A stretch of DNA of 64,000 nt from Candidatus Denitrolinea symbiosum (GCA_017312345.1 BLAA01000001.1:2790001-2854000); one strand, 5' to 3'; shown: positions 25,501-33,906, numbered from the stretch's first letter. Numbers and translations: made by a program. Notes: generated from the sequence alone by a model not told the origin.

Positions 25501-26147
25501 TCGGGCAAATCTCGCAACAATCACCCGTGACATTGTCGGTGGCTGGTGGAGATAAAGTTGAATCTTCTGCAAGTCAATCGTTGCCTGATCTCGCTCCCAA
25601 TTCGCAAATTGAAATTCCTGTCAATCTCAAGGCAAAACAGGATGGAAACGAATTTATCACTGTGGAACTGATTCAAGACGGCAATGTGATTGCCAGCAAA
25701 ATTGTTTATCTCGAAATTGGCAAATCTAACAGTTTCTTCAGTGTGTTGCCTACATCTTATCTTATTGGCGGTGGTCTCGGCCTCCTCTGTCTCACCATCC
25801 TTGCCATCGGCGGAGTCCTTGTCTACATCCGCACGCGCAAGCCGAAGCGCGCGCCTGCAAAACCTGTCAGTCGTCCGCAAGCGGTCAAGCCTGTTACTGG
25901 AAGTGCGGAGCAGATCAAGAAGGCGATTGAGTTATCGAAAGCCAAGCGACATCAGGAGGCCTTTGAAATTTTGCGTGGGATTGTCCAGGCAGAGCCGAAT
26001 AACATGAGCGCATGGTTCAATCTCGGCGGGGTGCTGGCGAGCATGGGAAATTACAAGGATGCGGAGCGGTGTTATGAGCGTGCAAAGCAACTCGGTCATC
26101 CCAGAGGGGAGGATGCTTTGAATTGGTTGAGACAACATCGGAAATAG
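22527..26147 (+). CDS. Large paralogue: propeller-like ectodomain, helical region, TM helix, TPR
   Basis: A 1,206-residue protein, start ATG 22527 after CCGAGGTAACG and only 16 bp behind its paralogue. It has an N-terminal signal peptide (LLILVLLANSVGYSPVKAQS) and a propeller-like region to about residue 440 (FEGIIAYEDSTGNIILATGD, DLMVYDHATGASVKIGDLP). A long, mainly helical middle (about 470-960) is absent from the shorter paralogue. An Ig-like/CARDB-type segment follows at about 970-1070 (VEGDTFSMTVKLSNVGQ), then a TM helix near 1077-1100 and a TPR tail that closely matches the paralogue (RHQEAFEILRGIVQAEPNN, KDAERCYERAKQLGHP). Function unknown. The predicted topology puts the propeller outside and the TPR inside the cell. 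Confidence 0.75.
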   Translation: MDTKTTFQYWRMSSALLILVLLANSVGYSPVKAQSSLQFEGIIAYEDSTGNIILATGDGKRSPVTADADANQNPLERNQKPTYKIFGFSPNGAYLAFRRWSDDEGARLYIYNIANGNIIAKLNFSEISLYNPMQWHKDSDSIIAHQSVGEETGFENTTDDHEFYYRVYFSGERVLLFDTYSHHNRTNINFDLNTFFEFNENHSPGIGGILHNWVENTKYEVEITNYNVSGVWAHDGESFIYVDNEYGNILGFDLKTGATTKNIDIPYGMWALYDLLTQSSSNYFLLSPDSKHLLLSDDYAGLYDLSFETAEVESVYAWPVNNTENEIKALWSSSGNLVMVNTYSADDQRVLVVKKGNLPVRVATSAEPLFWLSKDSERLVYAQYNVGGDKINGDLMVYDHATGASVKIGDLPIFKDVDTSSGISYGYYQDSVDWTNGEVDLPEAPPLPGNPFENELCPYDPLFSDKQTLIHLLQDTSYLTFRVQPNPPFKLLDLNYDEKSAQELLDSLKRECSNYENTPREEKLEFDRKMSAFTRLTYTEYSLNEILTQVVFLSEKIGNTSSDLFVGLFSMLTMVARLGDWLKTRAPSQSKLIDGFKGKISIFLLGMLDKISPALKQAAIEVGDFIKDQFLEEIVDILKGNTIDKWIAGRLVKNHIEQTKPEVYIAVANVPPDILQLAETDLKADNAIRTLTTVAQNETRDKITFIDASLNVADNADVTSDALELSSAFALISSTTPAAPVTLPVAAFLQKAALLMKSIAVLAQSIALQTGTSHLERLNYYALNSADIAFDPSKLTTVLAQENQIITLDVASLDFVPANYIPASTYYYHYQKQTNASVDDYKASIEQLMQAIASRKDEQIQIAAEELLRIDDELLASLKTAEAPLAEMPYDRPEVQNLDFSIQDLRAQSVTLHMALMVYMVEKTSPEIQQETQTIVSDVLKSADDFKTNYDVLTQSGLAIPVKFLPVILDSKTPDTIVEGDTFSMTVKLSNVGQISQQSPVTLSVAGGDKVESSASQSLPDLAPNSQIEIPVNLKAKQDGNEFITVELIQDGNVIASKIVYLEIGKSNSFFSVLPTSYLIGGGLGLLCLTILAIGGVLVYIRTRKPKRAPAKPVSRPQAVKPVTGSAEQIKKAIELSKAKRHQEAFEILRGIVQAEPNNMSAWFNLGGVLASMGNYKDAERCYERAKQLGHPRGEDALNWLRQHRK

Positions 26148-26513
26148 AGTGTGCTTCGCGGGCAGAAGCCCCTGTGTCTCGACAAGCTCGACAACCACTC
26201 AGTACGCGGAAGTCCGTTTCGACAACTCCCTGCGGTCGCAACGCGTCGCGTTCGGACGCGCGTCCAGGGCGCGGGAAGACCGTCCACGAATGGGGAACGA
26301 ATAAACAAATGCGGGAGCGTGTCCATTCGAGAATTCGTGGTCGAAATTCGCGGATGGTTTCTCTGGACCTCGATTCCTGCAAGTCCGTTCGGACTCGTGT
26401 CCCAGCCTACAGGCGAAGTCCATGCGCTGAGGCGGAGATTTTTTCCGTGTTCTCCGCGTAGATCGGCGCTCGTTCGCGGGCGGGTTTCATGTTAAAATTT
26501 TGAACAGCCCTGC
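26148..26513. other. Non-coding stretch with a CCACGAAT-type repeat
   Basis: There is no supportable gene in this 366-bp gap. It holds an inverted CCACGAAT / ATTCGTGG repeat at about 26281-26345, related to 12096-12166, and a TCTCGACAAGCTCGACAACC motif near 26178. An A/T-rich -10 candidate (TAAAAT, 26493-26498) lies 15 nt before the small gene. Confidence 0.5.
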
Positions 26514-26735
26514 ATGGAAAACCAAACCCAAATTCCCCTCTTGCGCATGTTACTGGCCCGCCTGGAGCGCGTCTCGGCGGATTCGCGTTGGGCGCATCGC
26601 GCCAGCGGGATTCGCGGGGCTCTGTTAGTCTTGCTGGAGAGACTCGAGACCGGCGCGCCGACGCCGTCCGCTCGTTTGGATCAACTCATGGACAGCGGTT
26701 TCCAGATTCTCGTCATGGCCGCCAGGGAAAAGTAA
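26514..26735 (+). CDS. Small conserved-looking hypothetical protein
   Basis: A 73-residue protein I do not recognise. It is helical and basic (LLRMLLARLERVSADSRWAH, GALLVLLERLETG) with a hydrophobic end. Support for it being real comes from its placement: a -10-like box upstream and a strong terminator that begins at its stop codon. It has no ribosome binding site and stands alone, convergent to the BcsB-like gene. Confidence 0.5.
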   Translation: MENQTQIPLLRMLLARLERVSADSRWAHRASGIRGALLVLLERLETGAPTPSARLDQLMDSGFQILVMAAREK

Positions 26736-26768
26736 ACGGCGGGCCTCTTTCAGAGGCCCGCCGTTTTG
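26734..26768. terminator. Bidirectional rho-independent terminator
   Basis: AAACGGCGGGCCTC pairs with GAGGCCCGCCGTTT around a TTTCA loop, with T runs on both strands. It sits between the small plus-strand gene and the minus-strand BcsB-like gene. Confidence 0.92.
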
Positions 26769-26786
26769 TTTCAACGCGCAGAGAGA

Positions 26787-29072
26787 CTATTTCGTCTCTT
26801 CCGGTTTCACGTCTTCCTTCGGTTCATCCTCGAACCTGGGCGTCCGATTCCGGCGCAGAGCGCCGACGAGCGCCGCAATGATGATTAGCAGGAGAAGCGC
26901 CCCCGAAACCGCGAGAAACGGCAGCAACCACGCGGGACCCGCCAACGCGGTGAACGGTTGAGGGGAGGCGACGGGCGTCACAACCGCCTGCTCCGCCCCG
27001 GGAATGGAAGATCCGACGTTGGAGAAGTGGGCGATCCCTACGCTCGCGTCCACCTGGACTCCGTTCGTGATCGCGAATACGCCCGTCAACCTGTCTCGCA
27101 ACTGGGAGTTTCGCAAGGTCAAGCCAGACATCCCAATACCATCATCCGAATTTCCCGACACCACGAGCAGTAATTTTTCGGGGTTGAACGGAGAGGGGGC
27201 AAGTTCCAAATAACCCACGCTGACGTTCGGAGGGAAGCGGTATACGACCTGCATTCCCTTCTCTTCGGCGGTGTTTGTCTCAGCGTTAAACGGCGCGGGG
27301 AGGAAATCATTGACCTCCTTCACGAAGGGCAGGTTGGAGGCCTTCCCGACCACGATGAACGATTGAGCGGCGCGCGCCGCCTCCGGGACGTCTGCGGCGT
27401 ACGCGACAGCCAGGTTCGAGATGGCCGGCCTGGAGTTCGCGCCCAGATCATAAGCCAGGTCGGACGCGATCTTCCAGCCCGCCGGGTCGTTTTCCGCCAG
27501 GACAAAGGCCACATCGCCAAGATCGCTTTGGGTCATGAATATTTCGGGAAAACCAGAGAGATCGAGGCGCACGGACGGAGGCCTGACGGCGACGTCCGCG
27601 AGGGGCAAGTGCAGGGCGGTCTGATTCGAAACCATCAGCCAGGGATCGGAGAACCCGGAGAAATCACAGGAAAGGTCGGGCTGCATGCGCGCCTGAACCC
27701 GCAGTTGATTCTCGCCGAAGCGCAGCAAACCCGTCGGGATTTTGACCTCGGCCGTCGTCACCTGCTCGGTATCCTTCGAGAACGGGACGCTGAAAACTGC
27801 CTGGCCGTTTAGTTCGACGGAGATCGAGGAGACGCCGTAATCGAGCAGCCCGGAGTGATAATAGACCAGGCGCAAAAGGCCCTTGTCGGTAGCCAGCTGC
27901 TCCTTCGCGGCGAAGAACGAAAAATCAGCTTGCTGGATGCCGATGCCGCTCAACTGCTGGTTGCTGTAGCCCAAATCCTGCAGGGTGAAATCTTCGACGA
28001 TCGGCGCGTTTCCAGATAGTGTGTGGACATCCCGAATGTAGGAAAGGGACGGATTGGCGTAGGTGAACAGATTCCCCGCGCCGGCTGCCTGCGCCGCTTT
28101 TACAACCGCCTCACCGGTGTTGCCGCTCACAAGCAGAATCACCTTGTTGGGATTCCACGGCGAATGGGCAAGTTCGAGAACGCCGTCATTGGCAGATTCC
28201 GCTGGCAGATCGGAAAATTTCCCGCCAGAGACCGGCGCGGGGAAAGCGATGCCTTCCAGTCGGGAAAGGCTGCCAGGCATGCCAACGAAGATGAGGTTGC
28301 TGGCGCCCAGCTGCTCGTCCGTCAACCGATCTTCGGTCACGAGGCTGATTCCGAAGGGATTCTCGATCAGCGAGCCGAATCCCGCCATGACGTCCAGCGC
28401 GGCCCGAAGCTCGTCCACCGCGGGGCTTTTGGGGACGACCAGCAGAGTCTGGTCGGGGAGCAGCGAATTTCTCAGGTAAAACGGCGCCGGGAGGCGGGAC
28501 AGATTCAATTCGGGCGAGGTAATGTCAAACATCAGGTCGAACCGCGAAGTAGCCTTGACAACGACCGTTGTGCGGATGTCGTACACGCAATCGAGTTGGG
28601 CGTTCAGTTGGATATCCAGTTCATGCTGACCGCTCTCGCGGATGGACGTGGTGGCGCCTTCGGGGATCGGGAAAGTTCTCGTCTGGCTGCCGATCTCGCT
28701 CAACTGGATGTATCCCAGAATTATCTTGTTAAATGAGACGATCAACGTGCCGGAATAGGCTTCCCCGCCCTGCTGGAATCGTCCAACGTCGGCGCCGCTC
28801 AGCGTCACATCGAAATCCACGACCGCCTGGCCGCCGGGTTTCAACTGCCAGTTGGCCGGCGTACTGAACGTTTTACGCGTCCCGTCCAACGGTCCGACGA
28901 GAACGGAATCGGCGTAACCCAGCTGGGCAAACGTCACCGACGCGGAATTTTCCGCGCCCTGCGTCTGCCCGACCAGGCCAGGCGCGCCCGAAAGTCCGCC
29001 CGCCGCGGCCTGGATGGGATTTGCCAGCAACAACAATAAAACGCAAAACGCGATAAAAGCCTTAGTATTCAT
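26787..29072 (-). CDS. BcsB-family periplasmic polysaccharide synthase subunit
   Basis: A 761-residue exported protein of the BcsB (cellulose synthase regulatory subunit) family. In Gram-negatives BcsB guides the nascent glucan through the periplasm and is anchored by one C-terminal helix. Seen here: a signal peptide (FIAFCVLLLLLANPIQAAAG), two repeated carbohydrate-binding-like plus flavodoxin-like modules (SVLVGPLDGTRKTF and LLVVSGNTGEAVV; later LELAPSPFNPEKLLLVVSGN), a C-terminal TM helix (LLPFLAVSGALLLLIIIAAL) and an acidic tail. No BcsA with a PilZ domain is present. Instead the next gene upstream on this strand is a Wzz-GGDEF-like fusion, and a divergent GT2 gene follows. It probably serves export of a non-cellulose exopolysaccharide (inference). 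Confidence 0.85.
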   Translation of the reverse strand: MNTKAFIAFCVLLLLLANPIQAAAGGLSGAPGLVGQTQGAENSASVTFAQLGYADSVLVGPLDGTRKTFSTPANWQLKPGGQAVVDFDVTLSGADVGRFQQGGEAYSGTLIVSFNKIILGYIQLSEIGSQTRTFPIPEGATTSIRESGQHELDIQLNAQLDCVYDIRTTVVVKATSRFDLMFDITSPELNLSRLPAPFYLRNSLLPDQTLLVVPKSPAVDELRAALDVMAGFGSLIENPFGISLVTEDRLTDEQLGASNLIFVGMPGSLSRLEGIAFPAPVSGGKFSDLPAESANDGVLELAHSPWNPNKVILLVSGNTGEAVVKAAQAAGAGNLFTYANPSLSYIRDVHTLSGNAPIVEDFTLQDLGYSNQQLSGIGIQQADFSFFAAKEQLATDKGLLRLVYYHSGLLDYGVSSISVELNGQAVFSVPFSKDTEQVTTAEVKIPTGLLRFGENQLRVQARMQPDLSCDFSGFSDPWLMVSNQTALHLPLADVAVRPPSVRLDLSGFPEIFMTQSDLGDVAFVLAENDPAGWKIASDLAYDLGANSRPAISNLAVAYAADVPEAARAAQSFIVVGKASNLPFVKEVNDFLPAPFNAETNTAEEKGMQVVYRFPPNVSVGYLELAPSPFNPEKLLLVVSGNSDDGIGMSGLTLRNSQLRDRLTGVFAITNGVQVDASVGIAHFSNVGSSIPGAEQAVVTPVASPQPFTALAGPAWLLPFLAVSGALLLLIIIAALVGALRRNRTPRFEDEPKEDVKPEETK

Positions 29073-29113
29073 GGGGCTCCCTTCATGGAATAATCACAGT
29101 TCAGCCGACCGCT

Positions 29114-30226
29114 CTATCCAAACGGGCGGACCTTGTACTGGTTGATCTTCTTGTCGGATTGCATGGAAATTTCCAGCGCCTGCCCGGCCTGGTTGACGAA
29201 GACGTTGAACGACTCGCCGCCCTGGCGGTCGGCCAGGCCGATGCGCGCGTCGAGTTCGACGAAACGGTCGCCGCCGGGTTCAAGCGTCATGGGCTGGTTC
29301 AACGCCTCCTGGATGCTCGCCATCCTGCCGATCGCCGAATTCGCGTCGGTGGACGGGAGAAGGACGCCGAACTCCAGCCTGGACCATCGGCCGACAATAT
29401 CGTTGCCGCGCAGTTGTTCCTTCAGGACTTCGTTGGCTTTGCGCAGGATCCGATTGACGTAGGCTTGCGGAAGGGAATCAAAATATTCCTCGATGCCGTT
29501 CAGATAGACAAAGGCCAGCGTCTGCACGCTTTCGGGCTGCTTTGCCATCTCTTCGCGCATCCGCCGCTCGAAATACGAACGGCTGTAAGCCATCGATTCG
29601 TAGTCCATCATCTTTCGTTCGCTCAGTTTTTCCAGCGTACCGGCAAGCACGTCGCGGAAGATCGCCAGGCCCACGCCCAACACCAGGCCGAACATCAGGG
29701 CCAGCCCGGCGTCCTGGAGCGGACGCGGATAATACGGGGCGGCCGGCTCCACCGCCTTGTCGAGGAATTCAATATCGTAGGCGACGTACAGCTTCTGGAT
29801 AAAATCAATGGCGTTTTGACCGATGCTGTTCGCCAGCATGGCCGCCGCCTTCGGATCGGGACCCTGAACATTAAAGCGAATGATATTCGTATCGGGCAGG
29901 ACCGCCACCGAAGTGGTGTACTGCGCGTAATCCTCGGGATTGACGCGCAGCAGCTCGTACGTATTGTTGATGATTTGCGGACTGTTGATCACTTCCGCAT
30001 AGGTGGTGATGATCGAACGCTTGTCCAACGCCTCGATGCTGTTGACCAGGTCCCGTCCTTCCACGAATTGCAGGTTAGGGCTGATGATGAAGCGGGCGTA
30101 CGCTTCGTAGCGGGGGACCGCGACGTAATAAGAGTAAAACAAAGACAGGTTCACCGCCACCAAAACGGCGGCAAGGATCAACCACCAACCACGCTGAATA
30201 ACCCTGAGATAGTAACGAATTTCCAT
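29114..30226 (-). CDS. Wzz-type chain-length protein fused to a degenerate GGDEF domain
   Basis: A 370-residue inner-membrane protein. Residues 1-200 are a Wzz/polysaccharide co-polymerase module: TM1 (GWWLILAAVLVAVNLSLFYS), a periplasmic domain and TM2 (DAGLALMFGLVLGVGLAIF). After TM2 a cytoplasmic domain of about 160 residues follows the GGDEF fold order (YSRSYFERRMREEM, LAFVYLNGIEEYFDSLP, RGNDIVGRWSRLEFGVLLPS). At the signature the expected GGDEF is replaced by SRLEF, so it should not make c-di-GMP. It might bind a nucleotide or partner instead. The start is 41 bp upstream of the BcsB-like gene, so the two probably form an operon. It faces the GT2 gene across a 246-bp gap with promoter-like sequence and no gene. 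Confidence 0.82.
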   Translation of the reverse strand: MEIRYYLRVIQRGWWLILAAVLVAVNLSLFYSYYVAVPRYEAYARFIISPNLQFVEGRDLVNSIEALDKRSIITTYAEVINSPQIINNTYELLRVNPEDYAQYTTSVAVLPDTNIIRFNVQGPDPKAAAMLANSIGQNAIDFIQKLYVAYDIEFLDKAVEPAAPYYPRPLQDAGLALMFGLVLGVGLAIFRDVLAGTLEKLSERKMMDYESMAYSRSYFERRMREEMAKQPESVQTLAFVYLNGIEEYFDSLPQAYVNRILRKANEVLKEQLRGNDIVGRWSRLEFGVLLPSTDANSAIGRMASIQEALNQPMTLEPGGDRFVELDARIGLADRQGGESFNVFVNQAGQALEISMQSDKKINQYKVRPFG

Positions 30227-30425
30227 GTGCAGACTCCAATCAAAACGGTTGAATACGCATCAAACAAATTAGCTTTCGCTCCAGGCGGAACGGAAACATT
30301 CAACGCGCCATGTTACAAAACGCCCCGCGCGGGAACGCGTTTCATGGTTGAAATCGTTAAACATGCCCTGACTGCCATTAAACCTCGCTTTCCAACAAGC
30401 AAACTGGGATAAAATACAACGGCAT

Positions 30426-30431
30426 TATACT
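30426..30431 (+). promoter_or_regulatory. -10 box for the GT2 exopolysaccharide operon
   Basis: TATACT lies 41 bp before the ATG at 30473, in the divergent gap between the Wzz-like and GT2 genes. No clear -35 is visible. Confidence 0.4.
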
Positions 30432-30472
30432 ATTGTTCATCAAAATTCTTGCATTTTTGAAAGGTCGCGGCA

Positions 30473-31681
30473 ATGACCCTTTTGGTTGATACGACAATCG
30501 CAACCCTTTTTTGGATTTGCGTCGGAGGCATTCTTTACACCTATTTCGGATACCCGCTTCTCGTCGCCCTGCTCGCGAGACTCCGCCCCGCGCCCGCGCC
30601 GCGCGCGCAAAGCGCGGACCTGCCGTCGGCGACATTGCTGATCGCGGCCTACAACGAAGAAATCGCCATCGAAGACAAGATCCAAAATTCCCTCGCCATC
30701 GAATATCCCCGCGAGCGATTCCAAATCCTCATCGTGACGGACGGCTCATCCGACCGGACGCCCGAGCTCGCGGGACGTTACGCCGGGCGCGGCATCGAGT
30801 CGACACACCAGCCCGAGCGGCGCGGCAAAATGGCCGCCATCAACCGCGCCATGCCCCAGGCGCGCGGCGAAATTATCGTTTTTTCGGACGCGAATAATTT
30901 TTATCAGCCCGACACCATCCAGAAGTTGGTCGCGCCGTTCAGCGACCCCGCCGTCGGCGCGGTGAGCGGCGCAAAGGTCATCCAAAAAGGAGACGGCAGC
31001 CTGGGCGAATCCGAAGGGCTGTATTGGAAATACGAATCCTTCATCAAGAAACAGGAAAGCCGGTTGGGAAGCTGCACCAGCGCCGCGGGCGAGATCCTCG
31101 CGTTGCGAAAAGAACTCTACACGCCGCCGCCAGACCGCGTCATCAACGACGATTTCTACCTCGCCATGCAGGTCCTCCGCAAAGGCTACCGCATGGTCTA
31201 CGCGCCCGAGGCGAAATCCAGCGAGCGCGTCTCGCTGACCGCGCAGGACGAGATCGTCCGCCGCACGCGCATCAACGCGGGACGCTATCAAGCCATCGCG
31301 CTGGCAAAAGATTTCCTGCCGCTCAACCGTCCCGTCCTCGTCTGGCAGATCGTCTCGCACAAATTCCTCCGCCCGCTGGTTCCGTTCTTCATGATCGCCG
31401 CGCTGCTCTTCAACCTGCTGGCCGTCCTCCTCCCTCCACGCGGCGGTTTTTGGACGCTGGGCTCGCCATACGGACCGATCTTCCTCGCCCTGCAAATCGC
31501 CTTCTACGCGCTGGCGCTCGTGGGATCGCGCCTGCAACAACATGGCCGACAAAGCAAGCTGGCCCGCGCCCTCTACCTCCCCACTTTTCTGGTGAACAGC
31601 AACCTGGCCGCGTTCAACGGATTCCTGCGATTCGCCCGCGGCGAGCAGGGACATCTCTGGGAACGCATCCAACGACGTTGA
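30473..31681 (+). CDS. Membrane glycosyltransferase family 2 (processive-type)
   Basis: A 402-residue enzyme that probably polymerises or transfers sugars at the cytoplasmic face. One N-terminal TM helix (TTIATLFWICVGGILYTYFG) precedes a GT-A domain with ATLLIAAYNEE, VTDGSSDRTPE and the DxD-type FSDANN. AAGEILALRK and a downstream RRTRINAGRYQ occupy the place of the Q/RxxRW acceptor motif. Two or three C-terminal TM segments follow (FFMIAALLFNLLAVLLPP and others). The layout resembles hyaluronan synthase, PgaC and BcsA cores but without PilZ. ATG 30473 follows GAAAGG. It starts a plus-strand run with a GT4 and a deacetylase gene. A deacetylase partner suggests an N-acetylated sugar polymer (inference). 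Confidence 0.87.
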   Translation: MTLLVDTTIATLFWICVGGILYTYFGYPLLVALLARLRPAPAPRAQSADLPSATLLIAAYNEEIAIEDKIQNSLAIEYPRERFQILIVTDGSSDRTPELAGRYAGRGIESTHQPERRGKMAAINRAMPQARGEIIVFSDANNFYQPDTIQKLVAPFSDPAVGAVSGAKVIQKGDGSLGESEGLYWKYESFIKKQESRLGSCTSAAGEILALRKELYTPPPDRVINDDFYLAMQVLRKGYRMVYAPEAKSSERVSLTAQDEIVRRTRINAGRYQAIALAKDFLPLNRPVLVWQIVSHKFLRPLVPFFMIAALLFNLLAVLLPPRGGFWTLGSPYGPIFLALQIAFYALALVGSRLQQHGRQSKLARALYLPTFLVNSNLAAFNGFLRFARGEQGHLWERIQRR

Positions 31682-31707
31682 AGCGGACTCCTCCCCCCCG
31701 AGCATTT

Positions 31708-32853
31708 ATGACGCCCGAACCGAATCCTCCCAAGACCCTCATCGTGGATCTCTCCAACCTTTACGGCGGATCCTCGTCCCGCGTCCTCTCGCTGCTGACG
31801 CGCTTCCCCGCGGGGACGGCCGCGCTCGCGGGCCTGGAACGCGGCGCGGTGACGCGCGAGGCGCTCCGCCTGGGACTTCCCGTCCACGTCCTCGGCAGTC
31901 GGAAGACCGATCCGCGCATCCTGAGCCGCCTCGTCCGCCTGATCCGCGCGGAAGGCTATCAAATACTCGACAGCCAGAACATCCAATCGAAAGTCTTCGC
32001 CAGCCTCGCCGCCAGCCTGACGCGCGCGGCGCTCGTCTCCACCCTCAACAGCTGGTACGCGAACGAACACGGCAAGGCCTCGCTCAAGGGAAAGATTTAC
32101 ACCGCCGTCGAACTCGCCACCAACTGGAACCTGTCGCTCTACATCGCCGTCTCGGAGCGCGACCGTCAGAACCTGCTGCGAGCGGGCATCCGCGCGGACG
32201 ACATCGCCCTGATCTACAACGCGGTGGACGCCGCGCAGCCTCCGCCCGCGGATCGCGGCTTCCTGCGTCGGGAGTTCAACCTGCCCGCCGATTCCACCGT
32301 CTGCCTCGCGGTCGGACGCCTCGTCCGCGTCAAAGGGTATGACGTGCTGGTCGAGGCGATGAAGCAAGTCTCCGACCAGAAGCGGAATATCACCTGCGTC
32401 ATCGTCGGCGAGGGAGAAGCGCGCGGGGAGTTGACTCGTCAAATCCACGAGGCGGGACTGGACGGCCGCGTCATCCTGGCTGGATATTTGCCGCGCGAGA
32501 CGATCGCCTCCGCGCTGGCCTCCTGCGATGTGTTCGCGATGCCGTCCCGCTACGAAGGCACGCCCATCGCCGTGTTGGAAGCGGCCGCGATGGCGTGTCC
32601 CATTCTCGCGTCGGACGCGGGCGGGATTCCCGAATTGGTCGCGAACGAGGAGCACGCGCTGCTGGTCCAGCCCGAAGACCCGTCCGCGCTCGCGCAGGGA
32701 TTGATCCGTCTCGGCGCGGACCGCGCGTTCGCGCGTCGGCTGGGAGAGAACGCCCAGCGCCGCGTCCGCGAGAAGTTCAGCCTCGAGGCGCAAGTCGCCG
32801 CGACGATGGACGCCTATCGAAAAGCCTGGGCAAAATTCAATCGGGAGAAATGA
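31708..32853 (+). CDS. Glycosyltransferase family 4 (group 1)
   Basis: A 381-residue GT-B enzyme that transfers a sugar from a nucleotide-sugar donor. The C-terminal donor-binding half carries AVGRLVRVKGYDVLVEAM, VIVGEGEARGEL, the FAMPSRYEGTPIAVLEAAAM signature with the catalytic-region EGxxxxxxEA, and SDAGGIPELV. The frame stays open far upstream inside the GT2 gene, but homology starts at ATG 31708 (MTPEPNPPKTLIVDLSNLYG). The deacetylase gene starts right after its stop codon, so they are translationally coupled. Acceptor unknown. Confidence 0.9.
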   Translation: MTPEPNPPKTLIVDLSNLYGGSSSRVLSLLTRFPAGTAALAGLERGAVTREALRLGLPVHVLGSRKTDPRILSRLVRLIRAEGYQILDSQNIQSKVFASLAASLTRAALVSTLNSWYANEHGKASLKGKIYTAVELATNWNLSLYIAVSERDRQNLLRAGIRADDIALIYNAVDAAQPPPADRGFLRREFNLPADSTVCLAVGRLVRVKGYDVLVEAMKQVSDQKRNITCVIVGEGEARGELTRQIHEAGLDGRVILAGYLPRETIASALASCDVFAMPSRYEGTPIAVLEAAAMACPILASDAGGIPELVANEEHALLVQPEDPSALAQGLIRLGADRAFARRLGENAQRRVREKFSLEAQVAATMDAYRKAWAKFNREK

Positions 32854-33906
32854 ATGTACCTGGATACAACCGTACTTAAGAAAACCCGACGCTCCAAATT
32901 GAAAGAGGGGATTTTTTCGTTCGCCTTCCACAGCGGATTGACGCGTCTCGGGCGCGGCTTCTGGAAAAATTCCCTGACCGTGCTGAACTATCACCGCATC
33001 GCCAACCTCGACGACGACGGCTTCGACACCTTCAAGCCCAACGTCAGCGGCCGCCCCGAGGACTTCGAGCGGCAGATGGACTACGCGGCGCGCTGGTTCA
33101 ACGTCATCTCGACACGTGATCTCGTGGGCTGGCTGGACGGCGGAGCGCCGCTTCCGCCGCACGCCGCGCTGATCACTTTCGACGACGGCTATCTCGACAA
33201 CTACACGTTCGCCTATCCCATCCTGCGCAAACATAATTTCCCCGCCATCATTTTTCTGACGACGAATCACATCGAAAGCGACCTCCCCTTCTATTGGGAT
33301 TTGGCCGCCTATTGCCTGCATCACACGCGGAAGGATCACGTCGTCCTGCCCGACGGGACGCGGCGGGAATGGACAAGCCGAGCGGAAGCGGAGCGCGTCG
33401 GCGCGACCCTGATCGAGCAGGCAAAGTCCCTGGCGGAAGACGAGAAGCGCGCCTGGATGTCGCGCCTGCCCGACGCGTTGGACGTCTCCATCCCTGCGGG
33501 ATCTTTTCGCAATCTCATGTTGAGTTGGGACCAGGTTCGGGAAATGCGCCGCAACGGGATCGAGTTCGGCGGCCACACCATGAACCATCCCATCCTGACG
33601 CGCGTCCCGCTGGAGAAAGCCAAAGAGGAGATCGTCGGCTCGAAAGCGCGCGTCGAACAGGAGTTGGGGGAAAAGATTCTGGGATTCGCCTACCCGAACG
33701 GGCTGACGGGCGACTTCAACGCGGAGATCGAACGAACGGTCGCGGAGGCCGGCTACGGGGCCGCGTTCACCCTCCTGAACGGACCCAGCCCGAACGCGGA
33801 GGTGAAGCGGGAGCGATTCGCCATCCGCCGCGTGTTCGTCTCGCACAAACATACGCTCCCCCAATTTGCCGCGCTGGTCAGTTGGTTCAGCCGTTACCGC
33901 GCTTGA
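32854..33906 (+). CDS. Polysaccharide deacetylase (NodB-like)
   Basis: Carbohydrate esterase family 4 type enzyme of 350 residues that removes N- or O-acetyl groups from glycans. The NodB motifs are present: ITFDDGYLDN (catalytic base and metal Asp), FGGHTMNHPIL (metal-binding His pair) and GFAYPNGLTGDFN. The pre-domain VLNYHRIANLDDDGFDTF is typical of sugar-precursor deacetylases in exopolysaccharide clusters. No signal peptide is seen, so it may act in the cytoplasm on a lipid-linked intermediate. The start codon directly follows the stop of the GT4 gene. Its 3' end overlaps the convergent minus-strand GT4 gene by 20 bp. Confidence 0.92.
   Translation: MYLDTTVLKKTRRSKLKEGIFSFAFHSGLTRLGRGFWKNSLTVLNYHRIANLDDDGFDTFKPNVSGRPEDFERQMDYAARWFNVISTRDLVGWLDGGAPLPPHAALITFDDGYLDNYTFAYPILRKHNFPAIIFLTTNHIESDLPFYWDLAAYCLHHTRKDHVVLPDGTRREWTSRAEAERVGATLIEQAKSLAEDEKRAWMSRLPDALDVSIPAGSFRNLMLSWDQVREMRRNGIEFGGHTMNHPILTRVPLEKAKEEIVGSKARVEQELGEKILGFAYPNGLTGDFNAEIERTVAEAGYGAAFTLLNGPSPNAEVKRERFAIRRVFVSHKHTLPQFAALVSWFSRYRA

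Noticed and set aside
31573..33864. Very long open frame on the minus strand (763 codons)
   Set aside because: It is antisense to GT2, GT4 and deacetylase genes with clear motifs; long antisense frames are expected in GC-rich coding DNA, and its translation matches nothing recognisable.
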